Shown here in pieces: positions 45,804 through 56,600 of a stretch of DNA of 64,000 bases; the first letter of the stretch is position 1, and every line of letters begins with the position of its first letter. The position numbers and the translations under genes were made by a program. The DNA comes from Flavobacteriales bacterium (GTDB lineage: Bacteria; Bacteroidota; Bacteroidia; Flavobacteriales_D; Sanyastnellaceae), in the NCBI GenBank assembly GCA_022447625.1, contig JAKVAX010000002.1:1-64000 (forward strand). Direction: 5' to 3'. The notes below the pieces were generated by a model, which searched no databases, was not told where the DNA came from, and worked only from the letters and a program-made list of their open reading frames with translations.

Positions 45804-48222
45804 ATCGCTTCCAACTGTTGAAGTGGTAGGTGCCTCTCCTGAGGGCTTCAAGCACTTTTCGATTGACACCCGTGTTCTCACTGATCCGAAAAGAGCGTGT
45901 TTCATTGCCTTGACCGGACCAAATCACGATGGACATCAATTCATCACTCAGGCATTTGAACTGGGGGTGCGGCATTTTCTTGTCCATACTGTTGAAGAGA
46001 AATACATATCTGAAGCCACGTTTTACGTAGTTCCAGACACCCGCAAAGCGCTTCAGCAGATTGCTGGTGAACACCGTAAGAGTTTCTCGAACCCGGTTAT
46101 TGGCATTACGGGAAGCAATGGTAAAACCATTGTAAAAGAGTGGCTGAATCATCTGTTAATGGATGAGTTTCAAATTGTACGATCACCTAAGAGCTACAAC
46201 AGCCAGATTGGGGTCGCTTTGAGCCTTTTAAACATCTCTCCGCTTCACGAATTGGCCATTATCGAAGCCGGTATTTCGATGCCTAATGAGATGGTGCGTT
46301 TAGAAGAAATGATTGCTCCCGACATGGCTGTTTTCACTCATTTGGGTTCCGCCCACTTGGAAAATTTTGAAGACCAAAAAGCACTTGCGCTCGAAAAAGC
46401 GCAGCTCTTCAAGAACGCACAAATCGCGGTCTACTGCAATGACGAGGAAGAGGTTGCTGCAGCTCTAAACAAGGTCGGCTTCAAGGGTCAACGTATTACT
46501 TGGGGAAGACAGAAGGGGGACATAATCCTTTCAGAAATCCGTCAAATAGGGGCGGGAGCTGAGTTGAGAATTCGATTTGAAGGAAAAAGCTATGTTACTT
46601 CCATCATTGATAGTAGTGAAGCGTTCATCAGTAATGCCATGACTGCCTTGACAGCCGCTTCATGCTTTACAAAGGAGTTTGACCGAGTGATTGAGGAATC
46701 ATCCAAACTCAGCACTTTGAACATGCGTTTAGAGCGCCTTGATGGTTGGGGAGGCTCAAAGATCATTAGCGATGTCTATTCGAATGACCTTCCTTCTTTG
46801 CGCATTGCGCTTGATGAGCTCTCAAAAATGAAAGCAAGTCAACGTGTTGTTGTGTTGAGCGAAATTCTTCAATCTGGGCTAAGTCAAGAAGAGCTATATG
46901 CTGTTGTCAACGAACAATTAGTGATTCATAACATAGACCTACTTATTACGGTGGGTTCATCTATTTCCAAGCTTGCTTTCGACGTAAAGACGGAAGCACA
47001 TCACAACACCGATAGCGTGATTGTATCGTTAGATCAACTTGATTTAAATGACGCTGCGATTCTATTAAAAGGCGCTCGATCCTTTGGTTTTGAGCGCATT
47101 ACGAACGAACTGCAACAACGAGCACACGAGTCTATTTTGTTGGTCGACCTGCGCAACCTCACCGAAAACCTGAATTTCTATCGATCAAGGCTAGACAATC
47201 AGACGCAAATTATGGTCATGATCAAGGCCTTCGGCTATGGTACAGGTGGTGTTGAGATTGCTGAATTGCTCGAATACAACCGGGTAGATTGCCTAGGCGT
47301 TGCTTACGTGAATGAAGCGATTGATTTGCGGAACAAAGGAATTGGTCTACCCATCTTTGTGTTGAACCCTGACATTGCTTCCTTCTCGCAGATGATCGAC
47401 CACCGCATCGAACCGGAGATTTACAGCATGCGCCAACTGACCGCTTTAGTTCAGGAGTTAAAGCGCAAAGGTCACGATGGGAACTACCCTATTCACTTGA
47501 AGATCGACACGGGAATGCATCGTTTAGGCTTTGTGCAGTCCGAGATTCCAAGGTTAATCGAATTCCTCAATGAACAAAAGGAAATAAAAGTCAAAGGCGC
47601 TCTAAGTCATTTAGCTGCTGCTGATGACCCGACTCATGACGAATTTACAAGAGGTCAAATTGATCAGTTTAAGCACACTGCAAAGCAGATTTCCGAAGGC
47701 GTGGGATATGACTTTACACGTCACATTTGCAATACAGCAGGCCTCATGAGATTCCCAGAAGCGCACTTTGAAATGGTGCGGTTAGGCATCGGATTGTATG
47801 GTGTGAGTTCTTGTGATGAAGATCAAGGGAAACTTGAACAAGTTGGCACCTTAAAGAGTAAAATTTCTCAATTGCATCACATCCAAGCAGGCGAAAGCGT
47901 AGGCTACACCCGATCTGGAGTCTCAGATCAACCAAGAACCATCGCCACTATACCTATTGGCTATGCAGATGGCTATCGCCGATCACTCAGCAACGGAGCA
48001 GGCGTCATCTTGGTGAATGGTCATCGAGCTAAGGTCGTGGGCAAAGTGTGCATGGATATGGTCATGATAGACGTTACAGGATTGCAAGTTGAAGAAGGAG
48101 ATGAAGTGACCATTTTCGGAAGTAATCCTACCCTCAAAGAACTCGCTGCTGCGGCAGACACCATCCCATATGAGATTATATCAGGGATTTCACAGCGCGT
48201 GAAGCGCATTTACCTCTCGTGA
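45778..48222 (+). CDS. bifunctional UDP-MurNAc-tripeptide:D-Ala-D-Ala ligase / alanine racemase
   Basis: This 814-residue fusion, usual in Bacteroidota, provides two steps of peptidoglycan precursor synthesis in the cytoplasm. The MurF part (about 1-450) has the Mur ligase P-loop G109-I-T-G-S-N-G-K-T and the central [10 protein letters not shown] block. The alanine racemase part (about 460-814) has the PLP lysine K483 (V-M-I-K-A-F-G-Y-G) and the catalytic tyrosine Y710 (S-V-G-Y-T), with C-M-D-M in the substrate loop. In the MurF P-loop, T-I-V-K follows instead of the more usual T-T-V-K. The start at ATG 45778 overlaps tdk by 26 bases, so the two genes are probably co-transcribed. Confidence 0.95.
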   Translation: MLNLTNLLESLPTVEVVGASPEGFKHFSIDTRVLTDPKRACFIALTGPNHDGHQFITQAFELGVRHFLVHTVEEKYISEATFYVVPDTRKALQQIAGEHRKSFSNPVIGITGSNGKTIVKEWLNHLLMDEFQIVRSPKSYNSQIGVALSLLNISPLHELAIIEAGISMPNEMVRLEEMIAPDMAVFTHLGSAHLENFEDQKALALEKAQLFKNAQIAVYCNDEEEVAAALNKVGFKGQRITWGRQKGDIILSEIRQIGAGAELRIRFEGKSYVTSIIDSSEAFISNAMTALTAASCFTKEFDRVIEESSKLSTLNMRLERLDGWGGSKIISDVYSNDLPSLRIALDELSKMKASQRVVVLSEILQSGLSQEELYAVVNEQLVIHNIDLLITVGSSISKLAFDVKTEAHHNTDSVIVSLDQLDLNDAAILLKGARSFGFERITNELQQRAHESILLVDLRNLTENLNFYRSRLDNQTQIMVMIKAFGYGTGGVEIAELLEYNRVDCLGVAYVNEAIDLRNKGIGLPIFVLNPDIASFSQMIDHRIEPEIYSMRQLTALVQELKRKGHDGNYPIHLKIDTGMHRLGFVQSEIPRLIEFLNEQKEIKVKGALSHLAAADDPTHDEFTRGQIDQFKHTAKQISEGVGYDFTRHICNTAGLMRFPEAHFEMVRLGIGLYGVSSCDEDQGKLEQVGTLKSKISQLHHIQAGESVGYTRSGVSDQPRTIATIPIGYADGYRRSLSNGAGVILVNGHRAKVVGKVCMDMVMIDVTGLQVEEGDEVTIFGSNPTLKELAAAADTIPYEIISGISQRVKRIYLS

Positions 48223-48364
48223 TTTGTCCACTTATGGACCTGAGCCAGTAAATTTTTACCCTTTGCATTAACATCAGCCTTTTGATTTAAGATGAAACTC
48301 AATGAGGGATTAGCCATTCTTCATTGTATTATCGTAGCCCAAAGTATTCGAAACCAAACCTGTA

Positions 48365-51007
48365 ATGATGAAGAATATCTACATTCTAGCATTAGCAACC
48401 TTCTTCGCTCTCGGAGCAACAGCTCAAAGTGAGGCCCCATTTATTGATGGAGAGCTGCTTGTGCAAGTGGTTGACAACAACAAAGTTGACCAGTTAACCA
48501 ATGATCTAAGAGAGGTACAAGGTGTATCTACTCAACTCGAAGCACTAGAGCTTTTGAGTAATCACATGCACATCTGGAAATTCACATTTGATGCGGATGC
48601 GATCAGCACACGTGACATGCGTATTGCTTTCGATCGTCACCCTCTTGTGAGCATTGTGCAATACAACCACTACGTTCAACTTCGTGAAGTACCAAACGAC
48701 ACGAACTATGGAAACCAGTGGCACCACAACGACCCACAGGATAACGACATCGACACCGAAGAAGCATGGGATATCACCACAGGTGGTACGACTGCTTTTG
48801 GTGATGAGATCGTTGTATGTGTGATCGAAGGTGGAAACTTGAACCACGAAGACCTGGAAGCTAACAAGTGGTTCAACGATCAGGAGATTCCTGACAACGG
48901 CATTGATGATGACGGCAACGGATACGTTGATGATTACGATGGTTGGAACGTTGGTAGCGACGATGACAGCGGTGTATTTAACGGAGGTCATGGTACTCAG
49001 GTAATGGGTATGATCGGCGCCAAAGGAGACAACGACCAAGGTGTAGCAGGAGCAAACTGGGATGTGAAAATCATGTCTGTCGCTGGTGAAAATATCTTCA
49101 ACGAAGCTTCAGTAATTGAAGCGTATGACTACCCATTGGAAATGCGCAAGCTGTACAACAACACTGGTGGTGCTCAAGGAGCATTCGTTGTTGCTACAAA
49201 CGCATCTTGGGGTATTGATAACGGAGACCCGAACGACATTCCACTCTGGTGTAACTTCTACGATACGCTTGGTACTTACGGTATCTTGAACTGTGGAGCT
49301 ACAGCAAACAACAACGTAAATATCGACGTGGTTGGAGATATCCCTACCGCTTGCGCTAGTGATTACATGATCTCTGTTACGGCGACAAACAGCAGCGACG
49401 TTCGAACCTTCTCAGCATATGGAGCAACAACGATTGACCTCGGTGCACCAGGAGAAAGCGTTTGGACTACTCAAGGTAGCAACGCTTATGGAGCTACTTC
49501 TGGAACAAGCTTCGCATCGCCATTGACTGCTGGTGCTATTGCGTTGATTTACTCGACGCCTTGTCCTTCTTTCATGGCCCTTGTTCAGGGTGACCCACAT
49601 GCAGGAGCTGACTACGTTCGCCAAGTGCTTTTCGAAGGTACTGATGCTGTAGCTAACCTGGCAGACGAATGTGTGACCGGCGGACGTCTAAACGTAAACA
49701 ACTCAATCAACCTCATCCTGAACTCTTGTAGTGATAGCGAGTGTTTGACTCCATTCAGTGTAGCTATGACTCAAAGTGGTGAAGACTACACCATTACTTG
49801 GGGAGAAACAGCAGCGATGATTTCATTCGGTGTTCGTTACCGCGAAACAGGGGCGGATGAGTGGACTGAAGTAATGGATCTAACAGATTCTTCATACACG
49901 CTTTCGAACCTTCTATGGTGTACTGAATACGAAGTAGAAGTGATGGCCACATGTGAAGAAGGAGACAGTGATTGGAGTAACACCTTGGTATTCACAACAG
50001 ACGGTTGTTGTGAGAACCCAGCGATTGAGTCCATCACAGTAACTGGGATTTCTGAAACCGGAGCGACCATCTCTTGGGAATCAATCCTAGCGGCAGACTT
50101 CTACAACGTGACGATCACTCCTGCAGGTGGTGGAGAGGCTCTTGAATTCCCTGCAGTGAACAACTCACTTCTTGTTTCTGACCTTGATACGTGTACAGTA
50201 TACGAAGTGACGATCGCTACTGAATGTGGTGAAGAACTACTCGACCCAACGGATGCGATTACATTCAACACCGTTGGATGTGGTGCTTGTGCAGATCTTG
50301 ATTTCTGTATTCCTGATGGAAACACTGGTGAAGAGTGGATTGAGAACTTCGAATTTAACACGCTTTCAAACAACTCTGGAGCAAACGAAGGTTACGCAGA
50401 CTACACTGAAAACCCAGCGTTGAGCACTACAGTTGACCCGGGTGCTACTTACCCTATGACCCTAACCCCTGGATTCGAAGGTTTTGCATACACGGAATAC
50501 TTCCTAGTATGGCTAGACATGAACCAAGACGGTGAATTCGAAGATAACGAGATTATCTATGATCCAGGTGCGGGAACAACTGAGGAAATCACTACCAATG
50601 TGAACGTGCCAGCCACTGCTACTCCAGGTTCAAGCCGTCTTCGTGTGGCGATGAAGTATGTTGGTGGTTTCGGTGACCCTGAACTTCCAACACCATGTGA
50701 AGAGGTTGAGTATGGTGAATTCGAAGATTACTGTATCGAAGTAACAGACAACATCATCAGCGTAGAGGAAACAGGGCGTGTGAACTGGAATCTTTACCCT
50801 AACCCGGCAACGGACGTGTTGAACATCACTGTTCCTTCAGGAGCATACAATCTTGAAGTCGTTGAATTGACGGGTCGTATTCTTGAGTCAACAATGATCC
50901 AAGGAAACGCGGTTGTGAATACTTCTGACTACGCTTCAGGAATCTACATCGTTCGTTTGATTCAAGACGGACAAATACTTGGGATGGAAAAAGTGATCAT
51001 CAAGTAA
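48365..51007 (+). CDS. exported subtilase-family protein with FN3, GEVED and type A T9SS tail; catalytic Asp replaced by Glu
   Basis: This 880-residue protein has a signal peptide (1-20), an S8 peptidase domain (about 140-455), two fibronectin-III-like domains (about 460-640; about 90 residues each), a GEVED-type domain (about 660-790; L-D-M-N-Q-D-G-E-F-E) and a Por secretion tail (L-Y-P-N-P-A-T-D-V). In the peptidase, H209 (G-G-H-G-T), oxyanion N279 and S382 (G-T-S-F-A-S-P) are intact, but the position of the catalytic aspartate is Glu155 (V-C-V-I-E-G-G). It may therefore be an altered or weak protease. A signal peptide at ATG 48365 (or 48368) supports the start. It is followed by a terminator and is a single-gene unit. 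Confidence 0.88.
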   Translation: MMKNIYILALATFFALGATAQSEAPFIDGELLVQVVDNNKVDQLTNDLREVQGVSTQLEALELLSNHMHIWKFTFDADAISTRDMRIAFDRHPLVSIVQYNHYVQLREVPNDTNYGNQWHHNDPQDNDIDTEEAWDITTGGTTAFGDEIVVCVIEGGNLNHEDLEANKWFNDQEIPDNGIDDDGNGYVDDYDGWNVGSDDDSGVFNGGHGTQVMGMIGAKGDNDQGVAGANWDVKIMSVAGENIFNEASVIEAYDYPLEMRKLYNNTGGAQGAFVVATNASWGIDNGDPNDIPLWCNFYDTLGTYGILNCGATANNNVNIDVVGDIPTACASDYMISVTATNSSDVRTFSAYGATTIDLGAPGESVWTTQGSNAYGATSGTSFASPLTAGAIALIYSTPCPSFMALVQGDPHAGADYVRQVLFEGTDAVANLADECVTGGRLNVNNSINLILNSCSDSECLTPFSVAMTQSGEDYTITWGETAAMISFGVRYRETGADEWTEVMDLTDSSYTLSNLLWCTEYEVEVMATCEEGDSDWSNTLVFTTDGCCENPAIESITVTGISETGATISWESILAADFYNVTITPAGGGEALEFPAVNNSLLVSDLDTCTVYEVTIATECGEELLDPTDAITFNTVGCGACADLDFCIPDGNTGEEWIENFEFNTLSNNSGANEGYADYTENPALSTTVDPGATYPMTLTPGFEGFAYTEYFLVWLDMNQDGEFEDNEIIYDPGAGTTEEITTNVNVPATATPGSSRLRVAMKYVGGFGDPELPTPCEEVEYGEFEDYCIEVTDNIISVEETGRVNWNLYPNPATDVLNITVPSGAYNLEVVELTGRILESTMIQGNAVVNTSDYASGIYIVRLIQDGQILGMEKVIIK

Positions 51008-51032
51008 TCACTTCCTTACATATTTGATGAGA

Positions 51033-51058
51033 AGTCCTGCAAATGCGGGACTTTTCTT
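51033..51058 (+). terminator. rho-independent terminator
   Basis: The 8-bp stem AGTCCTGC / GCGGGACT with loop AAAT (51033-51052) is followed by TTTCTT, 25 bases after the subtilase stop. Confidence 0.82.
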
Positions 51059-51122
51059 AATGGATTAATATTCTTGCGTTCCTTTTAACAGTTCATAAAG
51101 ACTTCCTTCGCTTATCCCTCGG

Positions 51123-51130
51123 TATCTTTG
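51123..51130 (+). promoter_or_regulatory. candidate -7 promoter element TATCTTTG adjacent to start
   Basis: This TAnnTTTG match ends 4 bases before the ATG at 51135, so the expected transcription start falls at or within a few bases of the start codon. Confidence 0.55.
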
Positions 51131-51134
51131 GGTT

Positions 51135-53678
51135 ATGAGAATGATCATCTTCGCCTTCTTGGCGCTCCTAAGCGTTTCCGCGCTAGCGACAGATGTACCT
51201 GGAGGAAACGTATCAGGAACATGGACCGCTGATAACAACCCATACATCGTTCAAGGAGACATCCGCATTCCCGAAGGAGAAACGCTCTTAATTGAGCCCG
51301 GAGTTGAAGTGCAATTTGCAGGCGCCTACATTCTTCGCGTTGTAGGAAACTTGCATGCAAACGGAGCTGTGGAAGATTCGATCACCTTCACCTCAAGCAC
51401 AGGAAACAACTTGTGGAGAGGCCTGCGCGTAGATTCATTGGCGGCGAGCTCAGATACCGTTCGCATCCATCACTGCCGAATTACCAATATGCAGCAGGGT
51501 AAACTGATCTTCGTATTTAGCGGGAAATTCATCTTTGAAGACAACCACGTATTCAACAACGTAGGGCACTTCGCTGGATGCATGTATACAACGGCTTCCG
51601 CTTCAGGTATCATTCGCCGTAATCGCTTTGCGTACAACGCCACCTCTCTCCAAAGTGATGGTGGAGCCATGTATGTTTGGGATGCGTCGCCGCTCATTGA
51701 AGGCAATGTTTTCATTGGTAATTCCGCCACTTATTCTGGTGGAGCCATTTCTGTCTGGAGGAATGACCAGTGGACCAGCCCGATCATTCGAGGTAACCAT
51801 TTTGAAGCGAATACAGCGCAGTCAGGAGCCGCCATTGTGCTGCACAGTAATACCACGCCCATCATCGAGAATAATGTCTTTTTGAATAACGAGACGTCTT
51901 ATGACGGGGGTGCGATTTGGCAAGGATATGTTCTCGCTGATACCGTGCGTTATTCTGGAACCCTCTTCCAAGGAAATCACAGTAATCAGAAGGGTGGCGC
52001 CATCCGCATTATCGAGTCGAAGGTGAAGTTTGACGGTGACGTATTCGTTGACAACAGTACGAGCAACTTTAGTGGTGGAGCGATTCACGCCAATGATGAG
52101 GCAACGATTGATTTTCGCAATGTCCGCTTTACTGAGAACTACAGCAGCAGCGCTGGTGGTGTGAAGGCTGAATCAAGCTGTGTGTTGAAATTCGACGACT
52201 GTGTCTTTGACAAGAATGACGCAGGAGCCTCGGGTGCGGCTTTTGGCTTCAGTTCATACGTAGAAGCTACATTTAAGAACTGTCTCTTCGTGAACAATAC
52301 CGCCAACTTAGGAGGTGTAGCGAACCTCACGCAGTTCAGTCACCCTCTCTTCATCAATTGCACTTTTGCGAATAACTCAGCAAACACCAATGCGGGTGCT
52401 TTCTACCTGTATTGGGATAGCGACCCTCAATTTGTCAATTGCATCTTTCACGGCAACGAGAGTACGGAAGGATTCAATTTTGTGGTTCAAGATTATATCT
52501 GGCATACCTGCGAACCGAGTTTCGACCACTGTTTGGTGCAAAGTGGCCAGGAATCTCTCGACCTAGGAACCAGTTCTCTTGGAGGCTGGAACGCTGTGGT
52601 AGAAGATGATCCGTTGTTTATTCTTCCTTCCGCTGGCGCGGGAAGCGGATACGACGGCTACAATGCAAATTGGAAGTTCCTGATCGAAGATTCACCCTGC
52701 ATCGACGCTGGAAATTCAGATCACCCTGAACTTCCGATGTTCGACTTTGATGGGGAATCGCGTGTACAAGGAGACGCAGTTGATCTAGGAATCTTCGAAG
52801 GGGGTGAAGCCATTACACCTCCTGAAATCCAAAGCTTGACAGGACCTTCATTGATCTGTTTTCCTGATACTGCTCTCATTACAGTAGAAGTCGCTGGAAC
52901 GGAGCCTTTCGCCTACCAGTGGTATTTCGGAGACCTTGCTTTAGTAGATGAAACAGAGGCAAGTTTATCTGTTGATTGGGGCATGGACAGCGGGGACTAT
53001 TGGTGCGAAGTCAGCAACTTGGCAGGAACTGTTGCAAGTGGCGATTATGCGGTGACTACGAATGCTCAAATCCAGGTGTCTGAGGTGACTATCGTCGAAC
53101 CGGCTTTATGCGATGGCGACGAAGCGTTAGTAGATATTGATATTTCAGGCGGGACTCCTGACTACCTTTTATGGATTGACGGAGCTGAGGCTTCGGTAGG
53201 GCTCAACGTGATCTCAACTGGACCACACGCATTGCTCATGGAAGACGCACTTGGGTGTCAGCAAGAATGGAATATCAACGTTGAAGGTCCTCCGGCGATC
53301 CACCTAGAGTTCGGAGAAATTATAGAGCCTACGTGCCAATTCTGCAGCGATGGTTTCATCTCATGGACGACCAACGGAACTCTTTTGGAGGTCAACGGAG
53401 AAGAACTTGAAGTTGCTGAGTTGATCGATCTGGCTCCAGGTACTTACACGTTCACCGTCTATAACGAGCTTAGTTGTTACTACGAAGAGGTCTTGACCTT
53501 AGAAGACGACGACGATAATTCAGAAATCGACCTCAACGGAGACGGCGAAGTGAATTCTGGAGACCTCCTCGAATTCATTGCCAACTACGGATGCAACGGA
53601 TTTAACTGCGCAGGAGATCTCAATTTCGACGGTATCGTCAATGCGTTTGACTTGATCTTGTTCTTAGGGCTGTACTAG
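51135..53678 (+). CDS. exported parallel beta-helix protein with Ig-like domain and dockerin-like tail
   Basis: This 847-residue protein has a signal peptide (1-18), then a right-handed parallel beta-helix (about 60-510) with recurrent N-x-x-x-x-x-G-G-A-I/A-x motifs (G-G-A-I-S-V-W, G-G-A-I-W-Q-G, G-G-A-I-H-A-N). An Ig-like domain (about 555-640) and a SprB-type repeat region (about 650-780) follow. The C-terminus (L-N-G-D-G-E-V-N-S-G-D-L-L and L-N-F-D-G-I-V-N-A-F-D-L-I) is a pair of EF-hand-like dockerin segments. Beta-helix folds are shared by polysaccharide-active enzymes and adhesins; I see no lyase motif. It has no canonical T9SS tail. Its stop is 4 bases from the convergent 53683 gene. 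Start ATG 51135 sits next to the promoter. Confidence 0.83.
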   Translation: MRMIIFAFLALLSVSALATDVPGGNVSGTWTADNNPYIVQGDIRIPEGETLLIEPGVEVQFAGAYILRVVGNLHANGAVEDSITFTSSTGNNLWRGLRVDSLAASSDTVRIHHCRITNMQQGKLIFVFSGKFIFEDNHVFNNVGHFAGCMYTTASASGIIRRNRFAYNATSLQSDGGAMYVWDASPLIEGNVFIGNSATYSGGAISVWRNDQWTSPIIRGNHFEANTAQSGAAIVLHSNTTPIIENNVFLNNETSYDGGAIWQGYVLADTVRYSGTLFQGNHSNQKGGAIRIIESKVKFDGDVFVDNSTSNFSGGAIHANDEATIDFRNVRFTENYSSSAGGVKAESSCVLKFDDCVFDKNDAGASGAAFGFSSYVEATFKNCLFVNNTANLGGVANLTQFSHPLFINCTFANNSANTNAGAFYLYWDSDPQFVNCIFHGNESTEGFNFVVQDYIWHTCEPSFDHCLVQSGQESLDLGTSSLGGWNAVVEDDPLFILPSAGAGSGYDGYNANWKFLIEDSPCIDAGNSDHPELPMFDFDGESRVQGDAVDLGIFEGGEAITPPEIQSLTGPSLICFPDTALITVEVAGTEPFAYQWYFGDLALVDETEASLSVDWGMDSGDYWCEVSNLAGTVASGDYAVTTNAQIQVSEVTIVEPALCDGDEALVDIDISGGTPDYLLWIDGAEASVGLNVISTGPHALLMEDALGCQQEWNINVEGPPAIHLEFGEIIEPTCQFCSDGFISWTTNGTLLEVNGEELEVAELIDLAPGTYTFTVYNELSCYYEEVLTLEDDDDNSEIDLNGDGEVNSGDLLEFIANYGCNGFNCAGDLNFDGIVNAFDLILFLGLY
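51176..51188 (-). repeat. motif CGCTAGCGCGGAA (minus)
   Basis: Exact match opposite the signal-peptide codons of the beta-helix gene; the coding strand reads S-A-L-A. Confidence 0.9.
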
Positions 53679-53682
53679 ACGA

Positions 53683-56600
53683 TTACTCCTTCACAACCCG
53701 CTGAAATCCAGCACCTAAAATCTCTATTAGGTACATTCCTGAAGCACGATTGCTCAGGTCAATGGCTGTGCTTCGTTGTACTATACCTTGATCTACTAGT
53801 CGTCCTGCGAGGTCTCGTACTTCATAGCTTTGTCCGAAGAGTTGAACTGGGGTGTTTAAGAAGAACTGTCCTGTACTTGGGTTCGGGAATACGGTGAATT
53901 GAAGCTTCTCAATTTCTGATACGCTCACGTTGTCATCAAGTAAGTTCACATTGTCGATCCACGTGTGGTTTCCGTAGCCTCCGATATTGGCGAAGGCTAG
54001 CTCAACACATGATTCTCCAGACAACATGCTCAAATCAACAGAATCTGTTCTCCATACGAGCTCACCACCAAGGTCATACCAGAACCATACGTAGCAGTCT
54101 TCAACAGTCAGGTCGTCTCCAAATTTCGAGTATACTGGTGTCCATTCTCCTGCATCAACACGATACCAGAGCTCTAGTCCGTCTTCATAATCTGCATATT
54201 TCACATGAGCTACATCAAAATGAATGAGCGGTGACGCTACGTCAGTAAAGTCCATTGCTGGCATCACCAAGAGATCAGCCAAGCCTTGCGTATCCACCCA
54301 GTAGTTCGGGAATTGAGCAACACCATTTGAGGCGTCATCGAGCTGCACTGCCGGTTCCCATGTTCCTAGTCCGCTGGTTTCTAGTTTCCAGTTCTCAGGA
54401 GGGAAGATCTCTCCATTAAAATCTTCTACCGCTGGCATTGGAACACCTTCACTAATGACCGTGATCATGTCTTCCCAGGTATAGCTTGCGCTATTGCCTT
54501 CTTCGTCTGTGACCATCAAGCTGACATCGTAAGTACCAGGAGTGTTCCACATAGCCATGGCATTGTAGCCTTCTGATCCAGATTCAACGGCTCCTTCAAA
54601 CGTCCAATCATAGGAAGCTTCAGCACAGCGTAACACGCTGTTGTCTGTGAAGCGGATAGTATCTAGTGCACATTGCAGTGCCAAGTTCACCTCGAGCTTA
54701 TTCGCCGTGAAACCAACTTGCAGCGCTGAAGGCGTGTAGAAATCGTTCTGGTGAACGCTTCGAGAGCCAGCGCAACGCACCTTTCCTTCGCAGTAGTTGG
54801 TTTGAAGGAAGACAACAGGCGTGCGTGCTGGAAGGTTATTTGCGTACAGCTCCCATGAATCCATCGTGTTGTCTTTGTAATACACTGAATGGTCTGAGCC
54901 GAGGTACAAACCTCCGTCCGTTCCTCGCTGGTGAGCGATGGCTGTGATGTACACATTGTTGATCACCTCGTCACCGATATCTTGCCAAGTGTCACCTGCA
55001 TCCGATGATGAAAAGACCTTGTTTCCCGATTGACCACCCAGCAAAATAGCCCATAGTTGATCAGGGTTCTCCCCATCTACATCAATGTAAATAGCCTTGT
55101 TGCTGTTGTTGCCGTTTTCTATTGAGGTCATGCTCACATCTTCCCAATTCTCTCCGCCGTCAGAAGTCCGCCAGATCTTCCAGTTACTTCCGCTCTGTCT
55201 GTGGGTCACGTAGATACGATTCGGGTCGCGCGGTGCGACCTTCACGTGAATGATCTTGTCACCCCCGAAGTTGTTGAGCTCAGTCCAACCTGAACCTCCG
55301 TTGGTGCTCTTCCATAGTGATGACCCATTTGGTGAGTACATGATGTTGTAGCATCTCGGGTCCCATTCCATGTTACCGTATTCGCCCCACCAGTAGCTGG
55401 TGTTGGCTGCCTTGCTATTGTCAAATGGCAACCCGCTGATACGTTCAAAACGCTCTTCTGTATATTTAAACGCGCCACCATCGTGGTAACCAATGGTTGC
55501 GTCTCCCGGATTCACAAATCCTCGGAAGTTATCGCCGGCTAGCTCTGCCAGCCAGCCTCCTGATGTTTCGTCTTCAGCTCCCCAATAGTAAAGATCACCG
55601 TTGCGGATATGTGTTCCGTTATGGTAGGTACCCCCTACCATGACATCACCCTCTTTGATTCCTGATTGCCATCCCCAGAAGTCAGTACCGTGAATTCCGT
55701 ACATGCGTGGTTCGAGGTTGTCTCCCTGGTCTGCGCTGTAGTAGAGTCCACCGTCCGAAGCGACCCACATGTCCACGCCGTTTTCTGTTGAGAAGAACTT
55801 GACATCGTGTACGTCGGCGTGGCTGTATCGCTCTGCGGTAAATTCGCCTGCCCAGGTCACCCAATGGGCATTCAATGACCAATTTGATCCGTAGTCTAGC
55901 GATCTCCACACGTTAATTCCTGCTCCGAAAAGACGTCCTTCTTGATCTGGAGAAACATCTAGGGCGAGGTCATAGTAGAATTGTCCTCCATCTCCGGTTC
56001 CGTCTTCGCTCCAGCCTAGAATATTTGGGTTGCTTCCTGCAGCCCAAGCTCCGCCAGGTCCGCTCCCGCAACATTGGAATTCAAAGTTTTCTCCTTGGTC
56101 TTGGCTTCGGTAGATTCCGAATAAACCGTTTCCACCATCCGCTGCTCCACTGGCTAGGATGTAGATGTCATCTGGATGAAGTGGTGTTACCGCCATCTCG
56201 ATCCGGCGTTGTTCTTCTCCTGAGTTTGGAGTTGGCCAACCTGTGGTTCCAGAGGTCCATGTGTTTCCTCCGTCGGTAGACTTTTTGAATAGCGTGTTGT
56301 TTCCTACGAGCGATGCAGAATACACCGTTTCTGGATTTGTGGGGTGGAACTCGATCTCCATGTGTTCTCCAGAAGATGCGGTATTCCAGTTGGCTCCTGC
56401 GTCTTCGCTGACGAACAAGCCCCCGTTTGTTGCTGCCAACAAGGTGTTGGCGTTATCTGGCTTGATCTTCAAGTCACGAACCCAATTGTTTTGCCCTTGG
56501 AAGTTCGCGTCTCCAGTGAGTGTCCATGTTGCACCACCATCTGTGGTTTTGTAGATCTTTCCGTTCCCTTCACCGAAATAGACAATGTCCGTGTTGTTCG

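Noticed and set aside
48226-48239. Hairpin GTCCA-CTTA-TGGAC after murF-alr
   Set aside because: The stem is only five base pairs and has no T-tract, so I do not call it a terminator.
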